Source: Cryptomeria japonica (Eukaryota > Streptophyta > Pinopsida > Cupressales > Cupressaceae). From it: a stretch of DNA of 64,000 bases. Below, one piece after another: positions 9,964 to 22,830 of the stretch (positions are counted from its first letter, which is position 1; every line of letters starts with the position of its first letter). The stretch spans positions 26,738,272-26,802,271 of the forward strand of contig NC_081405.1 in assembly GCF_030272615.1 (NCBI RefSeq). Reading direction: 5' to 3'. The position numbers and the translations under genes were made by a program. Below the pieces are notes generated by a model. The model ran no database searches, had not been told where the DNA came from, and was given only the letters and a program-made list of their open reading frames with translations.

Positions 9964-10200
9964 ATGCGCTACATAATGGAACCTATGCGCTACAAAAAGG
10001 AACTAATGCGCTATCTGAAAGCCCAGATGCGCCAAGATGTTGTCTGGATGTGCTAGACTGATGTATTAAAGCGTCAAGACCTACATGAAATAGCATAAAT
10101 GCTATGCGCTAAAGTTAAGTCTTGATGCGCTAAAAGATGGTTTAAACACGCTAAACAATCTACCAAATGCGCTAAAGTACCGACCGGATGCGCTAGAGGA
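9964..10200 (-). repeat. 21-bp-period tandem array, anchor ATGCGCTA
   Basis: Twelve units. Nearly all are 21 bases long (one is 14), each starting with ATGCGCTA or a close variant followed by about 13 bases that share nothing between units. It sits about 80 bases inside the primer-binding site of the minus-strand Tat-like LTR, that is, in the 5' leader if the orientation is right. Anchor and period echo the ACACARACGCG arrays of the first element, though the anchor sequence is different. Confidence 0.75.
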
Positions 10201-10282
10201 TACTCGCCACGAGCTGATTTAAGTTTTCTGTGTACCTACAAAGTTAGTCCTGCATAAAAAATGATCTGATAAATGGGGTTAT

Positions 10283-11719
10283 GCCCCACGGTGGGCGCCA
10301 GAAATGTATGTGGGAAAAGCGACTTGATGAAACGAAAATTACGAAATAATGACTAGTCCACACACCAATGGGACTCTTGGTGCAAGTTATGGAGTTTTAT
10401 GGAATAACTCAACTTCCCAAGGGATGTTCCATTGTTCTCTATCTCACAAGACCCCTTAAGCCAATGCCTTTGCTCTTAGATCATTAAGCAAAGTGACTTA
10501 GGGATGAGAATGAGGGACGTTTTGATCAATCTAACATGAATGCAATCCTAAATATGCATGATATTAACAAATATGAATTAAACTAGTATGTATATGATGA
10601 TAAGATGAAAACATTAGTAAAAGAACTATCCTAACATGATATACTAGCTTAATATGATTATTATGATAAAGAGAAATGCTTCTAAAATGCTTATTAGATT
10701 ATTTCTATTCAAAGAGGGATTGAAATACTTGATAAAAATGAGTATAAGTGTGATGCTAAAAAATTGGATCCTAGAATGAGAGAACGAGGGATGTATTTAT
10801 AGGAAAAATAGGGCAATGAAGGGTCAAAATTGGATGATCTTATTAAGGGCTAGGATTGAAAGTTATCAATCCATGCACTCAATTCTCACCAATGAAAAGG
10901 TGACAATTGTCAACAAGAGACTGGTTGAGAGGAGATGCCAGAAGCATTAAATGCTTGAGAAGACCTCATGGTTACCTTAGAAGGTAAATGTTAAGGTTAG
11001 ATTAAGAAAACTCATTGGATAAAGCTCTTACCCAAAGGATAAACTCTTGTGCAAGGGTTAAAGGAATAACCATGGTCAAAGCAATGAATGCTTGATGAGA
11101 CCCCTGGGTTAGATGAGGGTTGAGTTAGGCAAAATTCTCCAACCATATAAGAAGGTTGAGTTAACTATTAATGGTTATGTAAGAGGCTTAAATGGTTAAC
11201 TTGTTGAGGACATAAAACCTTTAATGGTTATTGAAGACTTTAAAGGTTTGAGAAGTGACTTCCCTTTGTTTAGGGATGTGACAGTGTTTAGGAGATGGAT
11301 TAGGCTAAATTAGAAGTGATTAGAATAATCTAGAAGGGGGTTTAGGGAGGCAAGTGGGAGATGTAGGAGAATGCAAGTGGATGGAGGGTAATTTCATTTA
11401 AAATAAATTGCTTTATTTCAACAAAATAGATGCAAGTGGAGGATTTAAATTAGATTTGTTTATTTGAAGTGAACCATTTAATTAAATGTAAATTTAATTA
11501 AAAAGAGTAGAAAGGGGATTTTAATTAAATAAAGTGGTTTATTCAATTAAATGATATGAAAGGTCTAGGTGAATTTAATTAAATAAATTAAATAACTTAT
11601 TTAATCAAATAGATGAATATGGATGATTTATTTAAACTGAATTTAATTAAATAGAGGAAAGAGAATAAAATGAACATTAAATATTCATTTAGGAAAGTGG
11701 TCATTTTTATACGTCTACA
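10283..11719 (-). mobile_element. Tat-like Ty3/gypsy element, 5' LTR with primer-binding site (minus strand)
   Basis: Read on the minus strand, the LTR (11719 down to 10305, 1415 bases) starts TGTAGACGTA and ends CCACATACA. Four bases further on comes TGGCGCCCACCGTGGGGC (10300-10283), a TGG-initial primer-binding site of the kind seen in plant gypsy elements. A TATA box CCTATAAATA lies at 10803-10794 on the minus strand. AT-rich TTAATTAAAT blocks cluster near the LTR start (about 11420-11660), as in the Tat LTRs at 5210 and 6878. Only this end can be defined; no coding part is recognised, so the element is badly broken or truncated. Confidence 0.65.
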
Positions 11720-14231
11720 ATTACAAATATATTTTCCTCCTATACCATAAGTGCCATATGAAACTTTCCAAAGATGTTGGAACCATGTCATAAGGTTTAC
11801 AAGGTAGATGGCACCCAAATTTTAACAATTGTTGCATATATCTATTTTATTATCCTAGGTTCATTATGCATAGTACAAGCTTACTTATGTGACAATGGGA
11901 GGAGAATTTTCTCTAACCCACACATATCACATTCATAAAAGAATCTTTAATATTTAGCAAGTCATGATTTACTTGGTATCCTTCACAATAAATCACTTAA
12001 TTATCATGTGATATGAATCACTTTAGTATTTCTTATAAGAACTCATCTTATTTATAAATGATCCTATATGCATTGTAAGCTTGCACTTATGGAATCCATT
12101 ATTCTTATTCTACATATTTATATTTGTATTATTTTTTATTATTTGAGAAATGCATTCACCATTGTGGCATGCTTCAATCATCTAGATCATGGCTTGTATG
12201 AGTCTTTGAAGTGATTCCAACATGACATTAGAGCCATAAGGTGAGAAGTATATAATTCATGTCCTTAGAAGAACATAGACTTCAAGAGGATCATATTGGT
12301 GCATTTCATGATTTTGAAACTTCTATTGCATTGGAAATGTCTAGGAACCTTGGGGAGGATTTTAGTTACCAATTTTTGTCTGTGCTTGTATTTTTTATTT
12401 ATTTTTTATGGTTTGCCTTTTTCTATGATCGAACAACTTTTTTAGCACTTTGGGGTTGAACAAATGGTGTTGTTGCATTTGGAGTTAGGAACCCCTAAAT
12501 TGACTGTCAAATCATCAAAAATTGGAGTAGGTGTAGTGAAGACATTTTTTTGTAGCTTGTATGGGCATACAAGCTATATCGCATTATGTGAAAAGAAACT
12601 AATTTTTAGTACTTTATTTAAAAAATAAATAATTTGGGCACTTGTATATTGTGACCAAGTGTTGAAAAGGAAAAATCATTTTAAATTAGAAAGAAAATTC
12701 GGGTTTGGGATACCCCATACCCCATGCCATGATGGGGAGGTGATAGGCATGGGGCCCCACGTGCCCCTGCCACCTCTTTTAAGAGGGGCATGGGGGATGC
12801 CATATTTGCAACCCCCCTTGGGAGATTCAAGGGGTGAGTACCCCATTACACATAAACAAATATTTTTTAATGTTTTAAAAAATATAATAAACTATTATTT
12901 TTAATAAAACAAAATTTCATATTGTTGCACCTCTACCCCAACTTTTCTTGCCACCACCTCCATTAACGACTCAACATATGGGCCACCTAGTATCCACCAA
13001 GGGTATAAACCTCTCTCCAATGTGTTTTTCATTTTAGGATGATGACTTTAGAGTCATCTAACTTGACCATATAAAGGTGTTTTACAAACTATTTTCTTTT
13101 AAATGGGACAAAATCTTATGCTCTTTATGATGGGGTAAACATTTTAGTTTAGAATTTTTTATTATTTCCAGAAAATAAGTTACTAAATATCTTTGTGTAG
13201 TTATCATTTTGAGAACTTTGACAAGCCATATCTTTTTCATATGGACTCCTTTATGGGTCTATTTTTATCGAAAGTGCATTTTTTAAACATACTTCAAAGT
13301 GCTTCCATTGGTTTCCTCTCATTTTGTAGCAAAATACTATTTTTAGCATGTGGTCTTTTTTTTGGACATTGTAGGAATCTATAACATATATTTTTTATTT
13401 TATAAATATTTTGAAATAAAGTGACACCATTACATTTTATGTTTTGAGGGATTCTTGTGCATTGTATTGTGCTCTTTTGTACTTGCACCGCCTCTAAAGT
13501 GTATTGGGGGTTGTATGTGTGCCTTCTTATTTGTCATCACAACTTTGTCAAGTGAGTGTTTGTCCACAACTGTAGATAATTCAATACTATAGCCCCGTGC
13601 ATGTGTGCCTTGCTCTTGCACACCATTTTTGAACTTATACATCATATTAGGTGTGATGTTGTATCTCTTTGAATACCTTTGTCCACAACTGTAGATAATT
13701 CAATACTATAGCCCCGTGCATGTGTGCCTTGCTCTTGCACACCATTTTTGAACTTATACATCATATTAGGTGTGATGTTGTATCTCTTTGAATACCTTTG
13801 TCAACATTATGAGAGGTATAATCACATGTCTATGCTAATATATTTTTTTGTTTTAGCGGAGTAAAGAGGTAACCTTCTACCTTATTCAATTGATTACCAT
13901 TTATTAGATTATTACTTATGTAGTACACCACATGCACATATAGTAGTTTCAATGGGGTCACTTGTGTGATGTTTTTGTGTCTACTTGACCATACTAACAT
14001 TTGCATTTTCAACTTGATAGATTATTTTTTCTTCTGCCACCTATGCATAAATGGTTGAGAAATGTAATTAAGGTACTTGTGTGGTATTCTATGTCTCATT
14101 TATCCTAATCGATATTCATTTGAGGGTTCTATTATTCAAATAGAAACGTGTTCTTTTTCAATAAAGTTTATAGTGCTTTTACATGCTCCAAGAGTTCTTC
14201 ATGTTCCTTTCCTCTTCCTTTGTCCCAAAAA
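11720..14231. other. Intergenic DNA without a recognisable gene
   Basis: Mostly AT-rich. Around 12220-12240 the phrase GACATTAGAGCCATAAGG faintly resembles a retroelement primer-binding site but no LTR could be bounded. At about 12700-12850 there is an unusual G/C-rich patch with repeated ACCCCATACCCCATG and GGGGCATGGGGGATGCC, similar in style to the hAT-like ends at 47536 and 48683. A perfect 119-bp tandem duplication lies at 13561-13798. Short open frames show no known motif. Confidence 0.4.
13561..13798. repeat. Perfect 119-bp tandem duplication
   Basis: 13561-13679 and 13680-13798 are identical base for base, head to tail, beginning TGTCCACAACTGTAG and ending GAATACCTT. The shared TTTGTC at both junctions suggests slippage or unequal exchange at a microhomology. 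No open frame spans it convincingly. Confidence 0.95.
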
Positions 14232-14767
14232 AGGGGGTAAAATTTTATTAAACTCAAAGAAAGATCACAAAACAAAAGGCCATAGGCTCACCAGATGACA
14301 ACCAACAATCAACAAAAAAAGTCTCAAGAGGAACTCCATATAACTACATATTCTTGTCCTCCATAATTAACGTTTCCAAAGCTTGAGAATATTCTAGGGA
14401 TGAGATTCCCCAATCACCAATGTCCCATCTCTCTAAATGCTCAAAAGTTCATTTAGCTAGGCAATATGCCACTTTGATCCACTCTCTAGGTATATGACAA
14501 AAGAAAATATACTCCAAAGAGCAGCTTAGATTCAAAATTTGTTTAACCATTAAGGCCAAATGTCAATTAGGTGCATCCAACCATTGCTTATTTAGCATAT
14601 CCACCATAATCTATGAATCAGATTCACAAATAATATTTTCCATATAAGGGAGAAACTTCTTTCTACTACATAAAGAATAGCAAGGGACTCCATAAGGTTA
14701 TTAGTTTGCTACCCTTTATAGATAGAGAAGAAAAATGCAACACCTCCAGCACTATCCCTACCAATAC

Positions 14768-15160
14768 TGTTAGGATTTTGGTAGATCCGAAGCAAATACA
14801 AATTTAAAATTATATGCAGATTTGAATACACAAAGATGAAGTAAAATACACAACACAAATAATATAGATATTTAACGTGGTTCACACCCAAGATAGGATA
14901 CATCCACGGAACAGAGTCATCCAATCTTTTCTTATTATCCAATAAAACAATACAACACCGTTACAATGCCCTTTACATTTCAATCGCTTATAACATGCAA
15001 TTTTTTTAGGACAACATACAAAGTCAGCCTTTTTAGCAAAAAAAATTCCTTAGGGGCTGCGCCCCTAAACCCCCACTCGGGGCCCGACCCAGCCTTGAGC
15101 CTCGACAATAATACATTACAAGTGTACAGTACTTTCATGATCAGACACCACATACCAACA
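14768..15160 (-). mobile_element. Solo LTR (393 bp) in LINE copy A
   Basis: Bounded by a perfect 5-bp direct repeat AATAC (14763-14767 and 15161-15165). The ends are TGTTAGGATT and ATACCAACA, so TG and CA are present on both strands. Contains TTTAACGTGGTTCACACC and GGGGCTGCGCCCCTAA phrases that recur in plant copia-type LTRs; on that basis the minus strand is the likely sense strand. The LINE reading resumes on the far side at the position expected from copy B. Confidence 0.85.
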
Positions 15161-16666
15161 AATACCACAAACCCTCACATGCCTAAGATTCATCTTGGAA
15201 GAGCCATCTCTATTTACATTCAAAAATCCTCGAGCAAGAGGAGGAAGCCTCCAACCCTCCTAGTGAATCTTCTTTTTGGCCATTCAAGGCCAAGTCATTA
15301 GGATCCATTGTAACCAAAAGATTACATTTTCCTGAAATAGTCTCTTGAAGCTTGTTGATTATATTTCACCACAAATGTGCCACCACCATTTTCAAATCTT
15401 GAAAGATCCTTTGATTTCTTTCTAACCAAAGATACCAAATAATGAAAGTAGGGTCAATGAGCCAATATACTTGAAGAAAAGAGATCTTAGATGGAGGTCT
15501 ACTCAAAATTTCCCATAACTTAACCAAAGTTGTGGCATGAACACAAGCATGATTCCATGCCACCACCAGAGTTGCTAAATCTCCCTAGAATAAGGACGCA
15601 TGAAGAAGAGATGTGAAGCACAATTGTTCACTACTATTACAAAGAACACAGATTGAAGGACCCTGTAAACCTCTCTTGTAGAAATGCTCCCTAGTAAGGC
15701 ACCTATTTTGCATCATAAACCATAAGAAGAAGTTACATTTGGGTCAAGAAATAATTTTCCATGCTTGCTTCCACCAAGGAATGCCAACCTTCTCGTACAA
15801 TTGTATATCCAACTCCAAGTAACATGAAGCAACCAAGAATTTTCTCTTCAAGTCAAGACCCCAAGCTAGAATATCCATTCCTTTAAGGGAGTTGCACAAT
15901 CTACCAACCAAATTATTAGGTAGCTCTTGACGAGATTCCATAGTACCTCCCAACGGCTACTCCTAAGGATCCTTCCAACAAGTCACCTCCACCTGACCCA
16001 AAATATGAATAGTTTTAAATTCATTCACCTTACTCCAACCAGCTTCAAGTAAATTATTACAGAGGACCTATAAATGAGAAAACATTGATATTATAGAGGG
16101 GATAACCATCCCAAGAATCATACTAGAAAAGAGCATCAAATCCTTTATTACAAATCCAAAAAATACCCTCTTTGATGAGATTTTCCCCTCTTTTAAGAGT
16201 GTTCCAAATCACAGATCTCTTCCCCAAAAGGATACACCAAGGAACATCAGAATTGTTCACCCCTAGAGGTACTTATGAGTAAGAATTCTATCTTAGTATT
16301 GATCCTCACAAGTACACCATTGCCAATATAATTTGGTATCTAAGACTCGACTAATCAAACTCACAATCCTAAGCCCTAGATCTCCCTCCTACTTTATCCT
16401 GCAAATAAATTCCCAATTTACTAAGCTCCACTTCAAAGAGAGAAATTTTCTCGCACATAGGAATAGATAAGAAAGGTCATCAAACTCCTTAACAAATCTT
16501 GAAGGGGCAACCTGCACAAAGCACATGTAAATGGGGAGGGCCTCAATCACTGACTTCAAAAGAATTAATCCCCCAATGGATGAAATCCATCTACAATTCC
16601 AATGGCTTACCCTCTTGTGAAACTTATCCATAACATCCTACCAAACTCTCGAAGCCGAGATCCCAC

Positions 16667-17858
16667 TAAAGAGGGAAAAAATCTAGGCCTACTAGCTAGT
16701 GTATAATTAAAATAAAACACATAACAACAATGCCTTTAAATAAAAAATTAAACCATTATACCTTGATTGCTCACTTCTTCCTCTGATTGATCTTGATGAA
16801 GTGGAAGATGCACCCTTTCTCCAATTGATTTGATTGGCTCTTTGAAGGGGGATATAGTGGATTGGTTATGATAAGATTTTGGCATTAGGATGGTATAATG
16901 GAGGATTTTGATTCTCAAATGAGCGACAAGAAAATGCATGAAAGATGGATTATTTGTGAGGAGAGGAGACTTCAATTTATAGATTGGAGAGGGCCAAAAT
17001 GGAGGGCGAATATTGATTTGAAATGGAGGGATAGGATTTCAAAAAAAGGTGGAGGAAGATTGAGAGGACAAGGTGGGAGATCCAAGAGATATGACATAAA
17101 GGCATTTTTTTCTGTCTCCACACCCCACAAGTACATGGGCAAGAGTTCCCCAATTACATTGGGAAGATAAAAAGGAATATAAAATTCCTTGGGGGAAGGG
17201 AGGAGTAATTAAAAATTCCAAAATAGAAGATTGTGTGGGGAAGATAAAGAAATGAAGGATTTAAAAATTACTTGGGAAGAGGGGGCATGTGAATGTGCAC
17301 GGATCTGACATTCCTTGGAAGAGACAAAGTTGGTGCATTTAAGGTTTGGAGGGTGAGAGAAGAAAGCCATTTATAGCAAAGAGTTGACAAATTCCTAATC
17401 AAGGTGATTAGGAATGTGCAAGTGGTTAAGAGGACAAATTAGGTGGCTTACTGAAGGATTAGAATGCAAGTGGGAAAGTTAGGAGGATGTGATATGAGGA
17501 GAGAGAATGAGTGGAGGAATATGAAATTGAGAGAAATGATAAGCATGGTTAGGGAATGATTAACTAGGGTAGATGATAGGATTAGGAAGGGTGATTTGTA
17601 GGAATCAAACAATTACTTTAGTTAATTGAAAATAACTAACTAATCTAGGTATGGGAGAAATAATGAAGGTTGGGATGATTTTGAAGAATAAGGAATGAAT
17701 AATTTTGATAAATTAATTATAAGGCTATAGTGATAAAATTAATTAAATTACATTTAATTAATTTTAAGAAGAAAGGGACCAACACAATTAAATTAATTAA
17801 TTATGTGGACAAGCTTAAATTAATTAAATATTAATTTAATTAATTTTAGATGTCTACG
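16667..17858 (-). mobile_element. Solo LTR (about 1.19 kb), Tat-like, in LINE copy A
   Basis: Flanked by the 5-bp direct repeat CCCAC (16662-16666 and 17859-17863). Removing it gives LINE sequence that lines up with copy B around 61810-61840. On the minus strand it begins GTAGACATCTAAAATT after one base, close to the Tat LTR start TGTAGACACC, then runs into TTAATTAAAT palindromes. A TATA box GCTATAAATG sits at 17377-17368 on the minus strand. The terminal dinucleotides are no longer the canonical ones, as expected of an old copy. Confidence 0.7.
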
Positions 17859-18701
17859 CCCACATCAAGGGGATTCCCAAGATAAAATAAAGGAAGAGAA
17901 CCAATTTGAAATCTAAGACTTCAAGCAATCTTGCTTTGAATAAGATGAGGAGTATTAAAGAATTAAATAGATCACTTGTCCTTATTGATCTTTTGACTGA
18001 AGACAACCAAGTAAGTGTCCAAAGTTGTTAAATTCTATACTTCGTTGATTCTAGCCATACCCATCAAATTCGTAACATCCACGAACTAAAGGTGGGAATG
18101 TGGAGGAAAACTATTGCTCTAACTCCAACCTTGAATTAACCCTTGTCTAATATGAGAATTGATAAATCTTATGAGCCCTTCAACCATAGTAATGAAAAAA
18201 TAAGGAGATAGGGGATCCCCTTGCTAAAAACCTCTAGATGCTCTAAATAAATCATGATCCCACCATTGATAAGAACAAAGAAGGAAGTATAAGTTACATA
18301 GCTCATGATCCAATTAACACAATCATTGCCAAATCCAAAAGGCAAAATAAATTTCCTCAAGAAGCCCCGTTTGACCTTGTCATAAGATTTTTCCATGTCA
18401 AGTTTGATGAGCATGGTTTTCTCCTTATAGGTCACCACAAAATGAATGATGTAGTAGTCACAATCCCATCAAGAATTTGTCTACCATCAACAAATCTACC
18501 CTACTATTCAAAAATCAAGGAATTGATCCGAGGTATAATCCTTTCTACAATCAATTTAGTAGTGATTTTATAAATACATTTGCATAGAGAAATGGATCTA
18601 AAATCCAAACAATTAGCAACTTAATCTTTTAGGAATAAGAGCCAAAAAAGTGGAATTCAAGGTTCTTGACATTTATTTAATTCTTTGTGAGTTGTACAAC
18701 A

Positions 18702-20073
18702 TGATGATATGATGAATCAATAAGGATTCGGTCAACTACTTAGAGGGGAGGTGAATCAGTAGATAGAAAACAAACTAAAATTTCACCAAACTTAAACCCA
18801 ACTCATAAATCAATCACTAAACTAACCGGTTTAAACACTGTACCAATAACTGCAACTGCACTGTCAAGTTTTCCGGTTGACTATAATACCACTATAATAG
18901 TGTAATAGATCTAAAACTCACATACCATTTAACCAAAACATCAAACCACTTTACTAACATTAGTAATAGCACATTTCAAATCACTTTCGATCATCTAAAC
19001 ATGTCTAAGTGGCTTTACCAGTTAAACATATTAACCATATCAAAATATAACCACAAAACCATTCACCACTTGACACAATGATTTTTGACGTGGAAACCCA
19101 AATGGGAAAAAACATGGTGGGAATGAATACCCACAAGTATTATGAACTCTTCTAAAGTTCGCCCTGTTAGGAGCCAAGCCTTGTTAGAAGCTTTACAAAA
19201 ATGTCCTGTTAGGAACAGATCCAGTTAAGGACCACTCGGTTAAGGGATTGACTATAATACCCTGTTAAAGGAAATACCCTGTTAGGAGTAACCTCGATAG
19301 AGGATTTGAAATCCAAGCTAATGGATCACCTAGTTAGAGGATTTAGAAAACATCAAGCCTATTAAAGTTTACCTGGTTAAGGGATTTAAATATTGTAATT
19401 GTTAGAGAACAACATGGTCTTGTTGATCTGGTAATAGCACTACTCTGCTTCATCAGATCATTTTATTCTCCTATCTGCCTTCACACATTTTGTAGATACT
19501 CCTAATGGTTCGACAATCAATCACACTGACACACTTAACCAAAATTGCCAACACTATTACAAAACAATTCATCGACCTTATAAGCAAAACAATAGGTCGG
19601 TAACACATCACAAAACCTAAGATCTCATAGAGATTACAAACAAATCAGTTCAAACATGACCATTGGATTACATAGTAATCATCTGCAAATTGTTCTAGAC
19701 AACCTCGACCGCTCCTAGATCACCGCACATTGGATCTTGTAACTCATCACGCGGTTTCCACTTCATGCAATGCACTTGCTCATTCCCAAGATAAAATAAT
19801 TATCTCTATGCGCCAAAAACCACTTTGAAACTCATCACATGCATCATGCATACGTGGCATCACCATCTCCAATCACCATTCGATCACAAATCAACACAAC
19901 TGATTCACCAAGCTCCATCGATTAGGGTTCAACATATCAACGGGTTAGGGTTACCAGTTGATCTCACTGCTTCAATAGTAATACCGGTTGCAATACAACT
20001 CTATTACTGGTTACAATTGACATCAATGACAACACTTATACTTCATTAATGCAATCTTCGTGCAATGCCAACA
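18702..20073 (-). mobile_element. Solo LTR (about 1.37 kb) in LINE copy A
   Basis: Bounded by the 5-bp direct repeat CAACA (18697-18701 and 20074-20078). On the minus strand it starts TGTTGGCATTGCACG and ends ATATCATCA. It contains ACGTGGAAACCCAAATGGG and repeated CCTGTTAGGA phrases. No coding region or second LTR is present, so it is a solo LTR. Superfamily is not certain. Confidence 0.75.
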
Positions 20074-22830
20074 CAACACCTTTAAGAGATCCAATTTGAT
20101 AATTTCCTAAAACTCCTAGAAGAATTCTATTGGAAAACCACAGATCTTAGGGATTTTCCCTTTTTCATTTGAGACACAACCTCCTCCAATTCCTACAATG
20201 AGATGGGTTGAATGAGGGGCACATTCATCTTACTATAAACTAAAGAGGGAATGTAGTTTAAAAGAGAGTTATCATATTCACTCATAGAGGGAGAGTTCTC
20301 CATGAATAGAGCCGAGAATAATTGAGAAGCCTCATGAGAAATCTATCCTAGTGAGGAATTTTGAACCCCCTACAAGGACACAAGAGAGGTAATAAGATTT
20401 TCGTTCCTTTTATCTTTAGCAAAGTTATGAAAAAGGCAATATTTCTATCCCCTTCCCAGAGCTAATCAATACGATAATTTTTCTTCCAAAAAATCTTCTC
20501 ATGTAACTCCCATTACTCCAACTCCTTAGCAACTATTGTCTCCTCTCTACCCAAATCTTGTAAAAGACCATGAACCTATATTTGGAAAGTGATAGTAACC
20601 AGTTGGGATTGAGCTATCATTTTATTGTAGAGAAGGTTGTCAAAGCACTACCTATTCCACTTCTTAAGCTTATGTTTCACAAACCACAATAGTTTAGCAA
20701 AGGAATACATAGCCCTACCATAAATAGGGCCCCCTTTGTGCCACCATTCATTCATTAAGTCCTAGAGTGAAATATCTTTCAACCAAATAAGTTGAAACTT
20801 AAAAAGAGCCCCCCCCCCAAAAAAAACAAACAAAAAAAAACTAAGAATTTAACTAGCTAGTGTTTATAATCTCTCTAATCCAAGATCTCTAAGATGGTAG
20901 TCCACCTATCCCCAATCCAATAACAAGAGATAATGAATTTTTCAAGCCTCTATGAAATAGAATCTTCACTACTTCTTTTTTTGTTCCAAGTGAAGACGCC
21001 ATTATTTAGCTTCACATCAACTAAATTCAAGAGATCAATATTGTCCCTTAGGAAGTTAGCAGATGGCTCAAGCCTGACTATGCTATCCTTCTTTTCCTCC
21101 AAGATAACAACAACATTAAAGCCACCAACCATGATCCAAGGAAGAAAGAGAGAAAGAGACTAGACGTATCTAACATGAGACCAAAGTTGAGATTTTCTAA
21201 GAAGATAAGTATGAGCATACAGGTTAGTGAAAAGACAAGCTTCACTAGAATCCAAACTAGAAGCAACCATATAAATAGAAGAGTGACTTGAGATCCACCA
21301 AAGAGGAGAAACCTTCCTTGGATCCCAAAAATAAGCCACACCATCAAGACTCCCATGGGCCTCAACACTAACAAAAACCTTGAGTCCAAATTCTAGGAGC
21401 TCTATTCAATATACCATCCACTATCAATTTATTTTCATAAATAAAGACAATATCAAGAGAATGAGTACCAATCAACTCACGAATAGCCTTTTGTCTAGGG
21501 ATTCTATTCACAACCCTCACATTCCATGAGATAACTATCATTTATGAGAGTGGGAGAAGTGGGAATCAATGGTTTTCACTAACCCAGATTCCATCAACAT
21601 CTCACCAATTAATTTTACCTTCTCTTGATCTTTCTTACATCCCACTTTAGAAGATGTCTTTGGAGGCCCATTTTTTAGAGTCTTTTGTTGGAAACCTAAG
21701 GCATGCAAAGACCCATTACTTTTCCCAAGATCTAGAGCCTCTTTTACCTAAGGAGAAACTAGAGCAACCCAACATCATTCAAAACTAAAATCCCAATTGG
21801 TTTTGAAATAATTGGTATCCAAGAGGGTAAATCTGTATCCATCTGACCATCTTGCAAATCAACCAAAGAAAAGTTTTTTTTTTCGTTCTCTTTGTATTTT
21901 GAGAAGGCCACTTTCAAGGACCCAACACCAGAGGGTAGCTCAACTAGAATCCCCTCTTCTTGAACTAGGTCTTCCAAAGCATCAAACTGATTGAAGATCC
22001 CATCATTTTGTTTGTCCTCGAGCGTTCTCTTCCAACCTCTTCCCTTATTGTGGTGATTTACAAGAATAAAACCCTCTTTATTTGCAATCCCATTAGACAT
22101 AGGGGTCTTCTCCTTATCAATCTTAGGAGAAGAGTTGGAGGGAGCATTAGCTACAAAAATCACTTGATTGAATCGAGGATATTTCTTTTGCAGATGACCA
22201 TACTCATGTTAGATTCAACATCTAAAAGGAATAGTTTCATAGTCGAGCTATTGAATCTAAGAAGAGAATCCAAGGCATTTTTCCACAAAAGCTTGCAAAG
22301 GGTTATTCAAATCAATTTCAACACAAATTTGGGTAAAATGTGATTACCTTCCGATCTAGAGTTTGTTGAGCCAAAGCAATTGATTTTCCAAGCAAAAGAG
22401 AAATAATATGCAAAATGTTGCTCCCCCAAAACTCAAGTGCACCATGGCCTTTGCATGCAAAGAGGAAGAAGGATCTACTATATCTATGGCTTAGGAAATC
22501 ACTGAACACAAGGATGGATCTCGCTTCTCCATTACAAACACAAGACCAAAAGAAACAAACCCAAATAAGGGGCCATCAACTCCACCAAATTTAGTACAAT
22601 AACAAACCCAAACCAAAAGAAAACCAGAGTACCTCAAATTACAAAAAGAAATCCCAATAAATCCTCACCTCACAACCAGGAGGGAGACAAAAACCCAAAA
22701 AAATCTTCAAAAATCCCACAAAAAACAAACAACATGCAACTCCCACAAGCTCCACCCCTAACCCAAGCTCACGCACTCCAAACCACCCCTCACACAATCC
22801 AAGTGCACACATAGTTAGAGATAAAGCGCA

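Larger units (their letters stand above)
14232..22830 (-). mobile_element. L1-type LINE, copy A, near full length but decayed and interrupted
   Basis: Read from right to left. ORF1 remnants lie at about 21759-22560, including a decayed zinc knuckle near 22160-22260. The endonuclease is at about 20950-21400 (NFLRDNIDLLNLVDVK, then NGVFTWN). The RT is at about 18100-18610 (KLDMEKSYDKVKRGFL at 18169-18438). After that come the thumb/linker, a zf-RVT region (about 15300-15960) and an RNase H end. The 3' end near 14232 reads TTTTACCCCC, like copy B. Stops and frame changes are common throughout; no ORF survives. Three solo LTRs sit inside (14768-15160, 16667-17858, 18702-20073). Removing them leaves about 5.6 kb, a normal plant LINE length. 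Same subfamily as copies B and C by RNase H and 3' end. Confidence 0.8.

Noticed and set aside
10305-11719. Plus-strand 3' LTR preceded by a polypurine tract
   Set aside because: The DNA before 10305 is not purine-rich, but its reverse complement is a good TGGCGCC primer-binding site, and the TATA box is on the minus strand.
7655-11724. ATTAC right after LTR copy 2 (7655-7659) and again after the minus-strand LTR (11720-11724), as a shared target duplication
   Set aside because: The first follows a plus-strand LTR and the second a minus-strand LTR of a different element; no LTR end lies at the left side of the second element. A 5-base match by chance is likely.
12690-12860. G/C-rich patch as a separate element
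   Set aside because: ACCCCAT/GGGGCATG repeats suggest a transposon end, but no second end or target duplication could be found.
19825-20049. Small plus-strand ORF in the solo LTR
   Set aside because: Noncoding LTR sequence; no motif, composition not protein-like.
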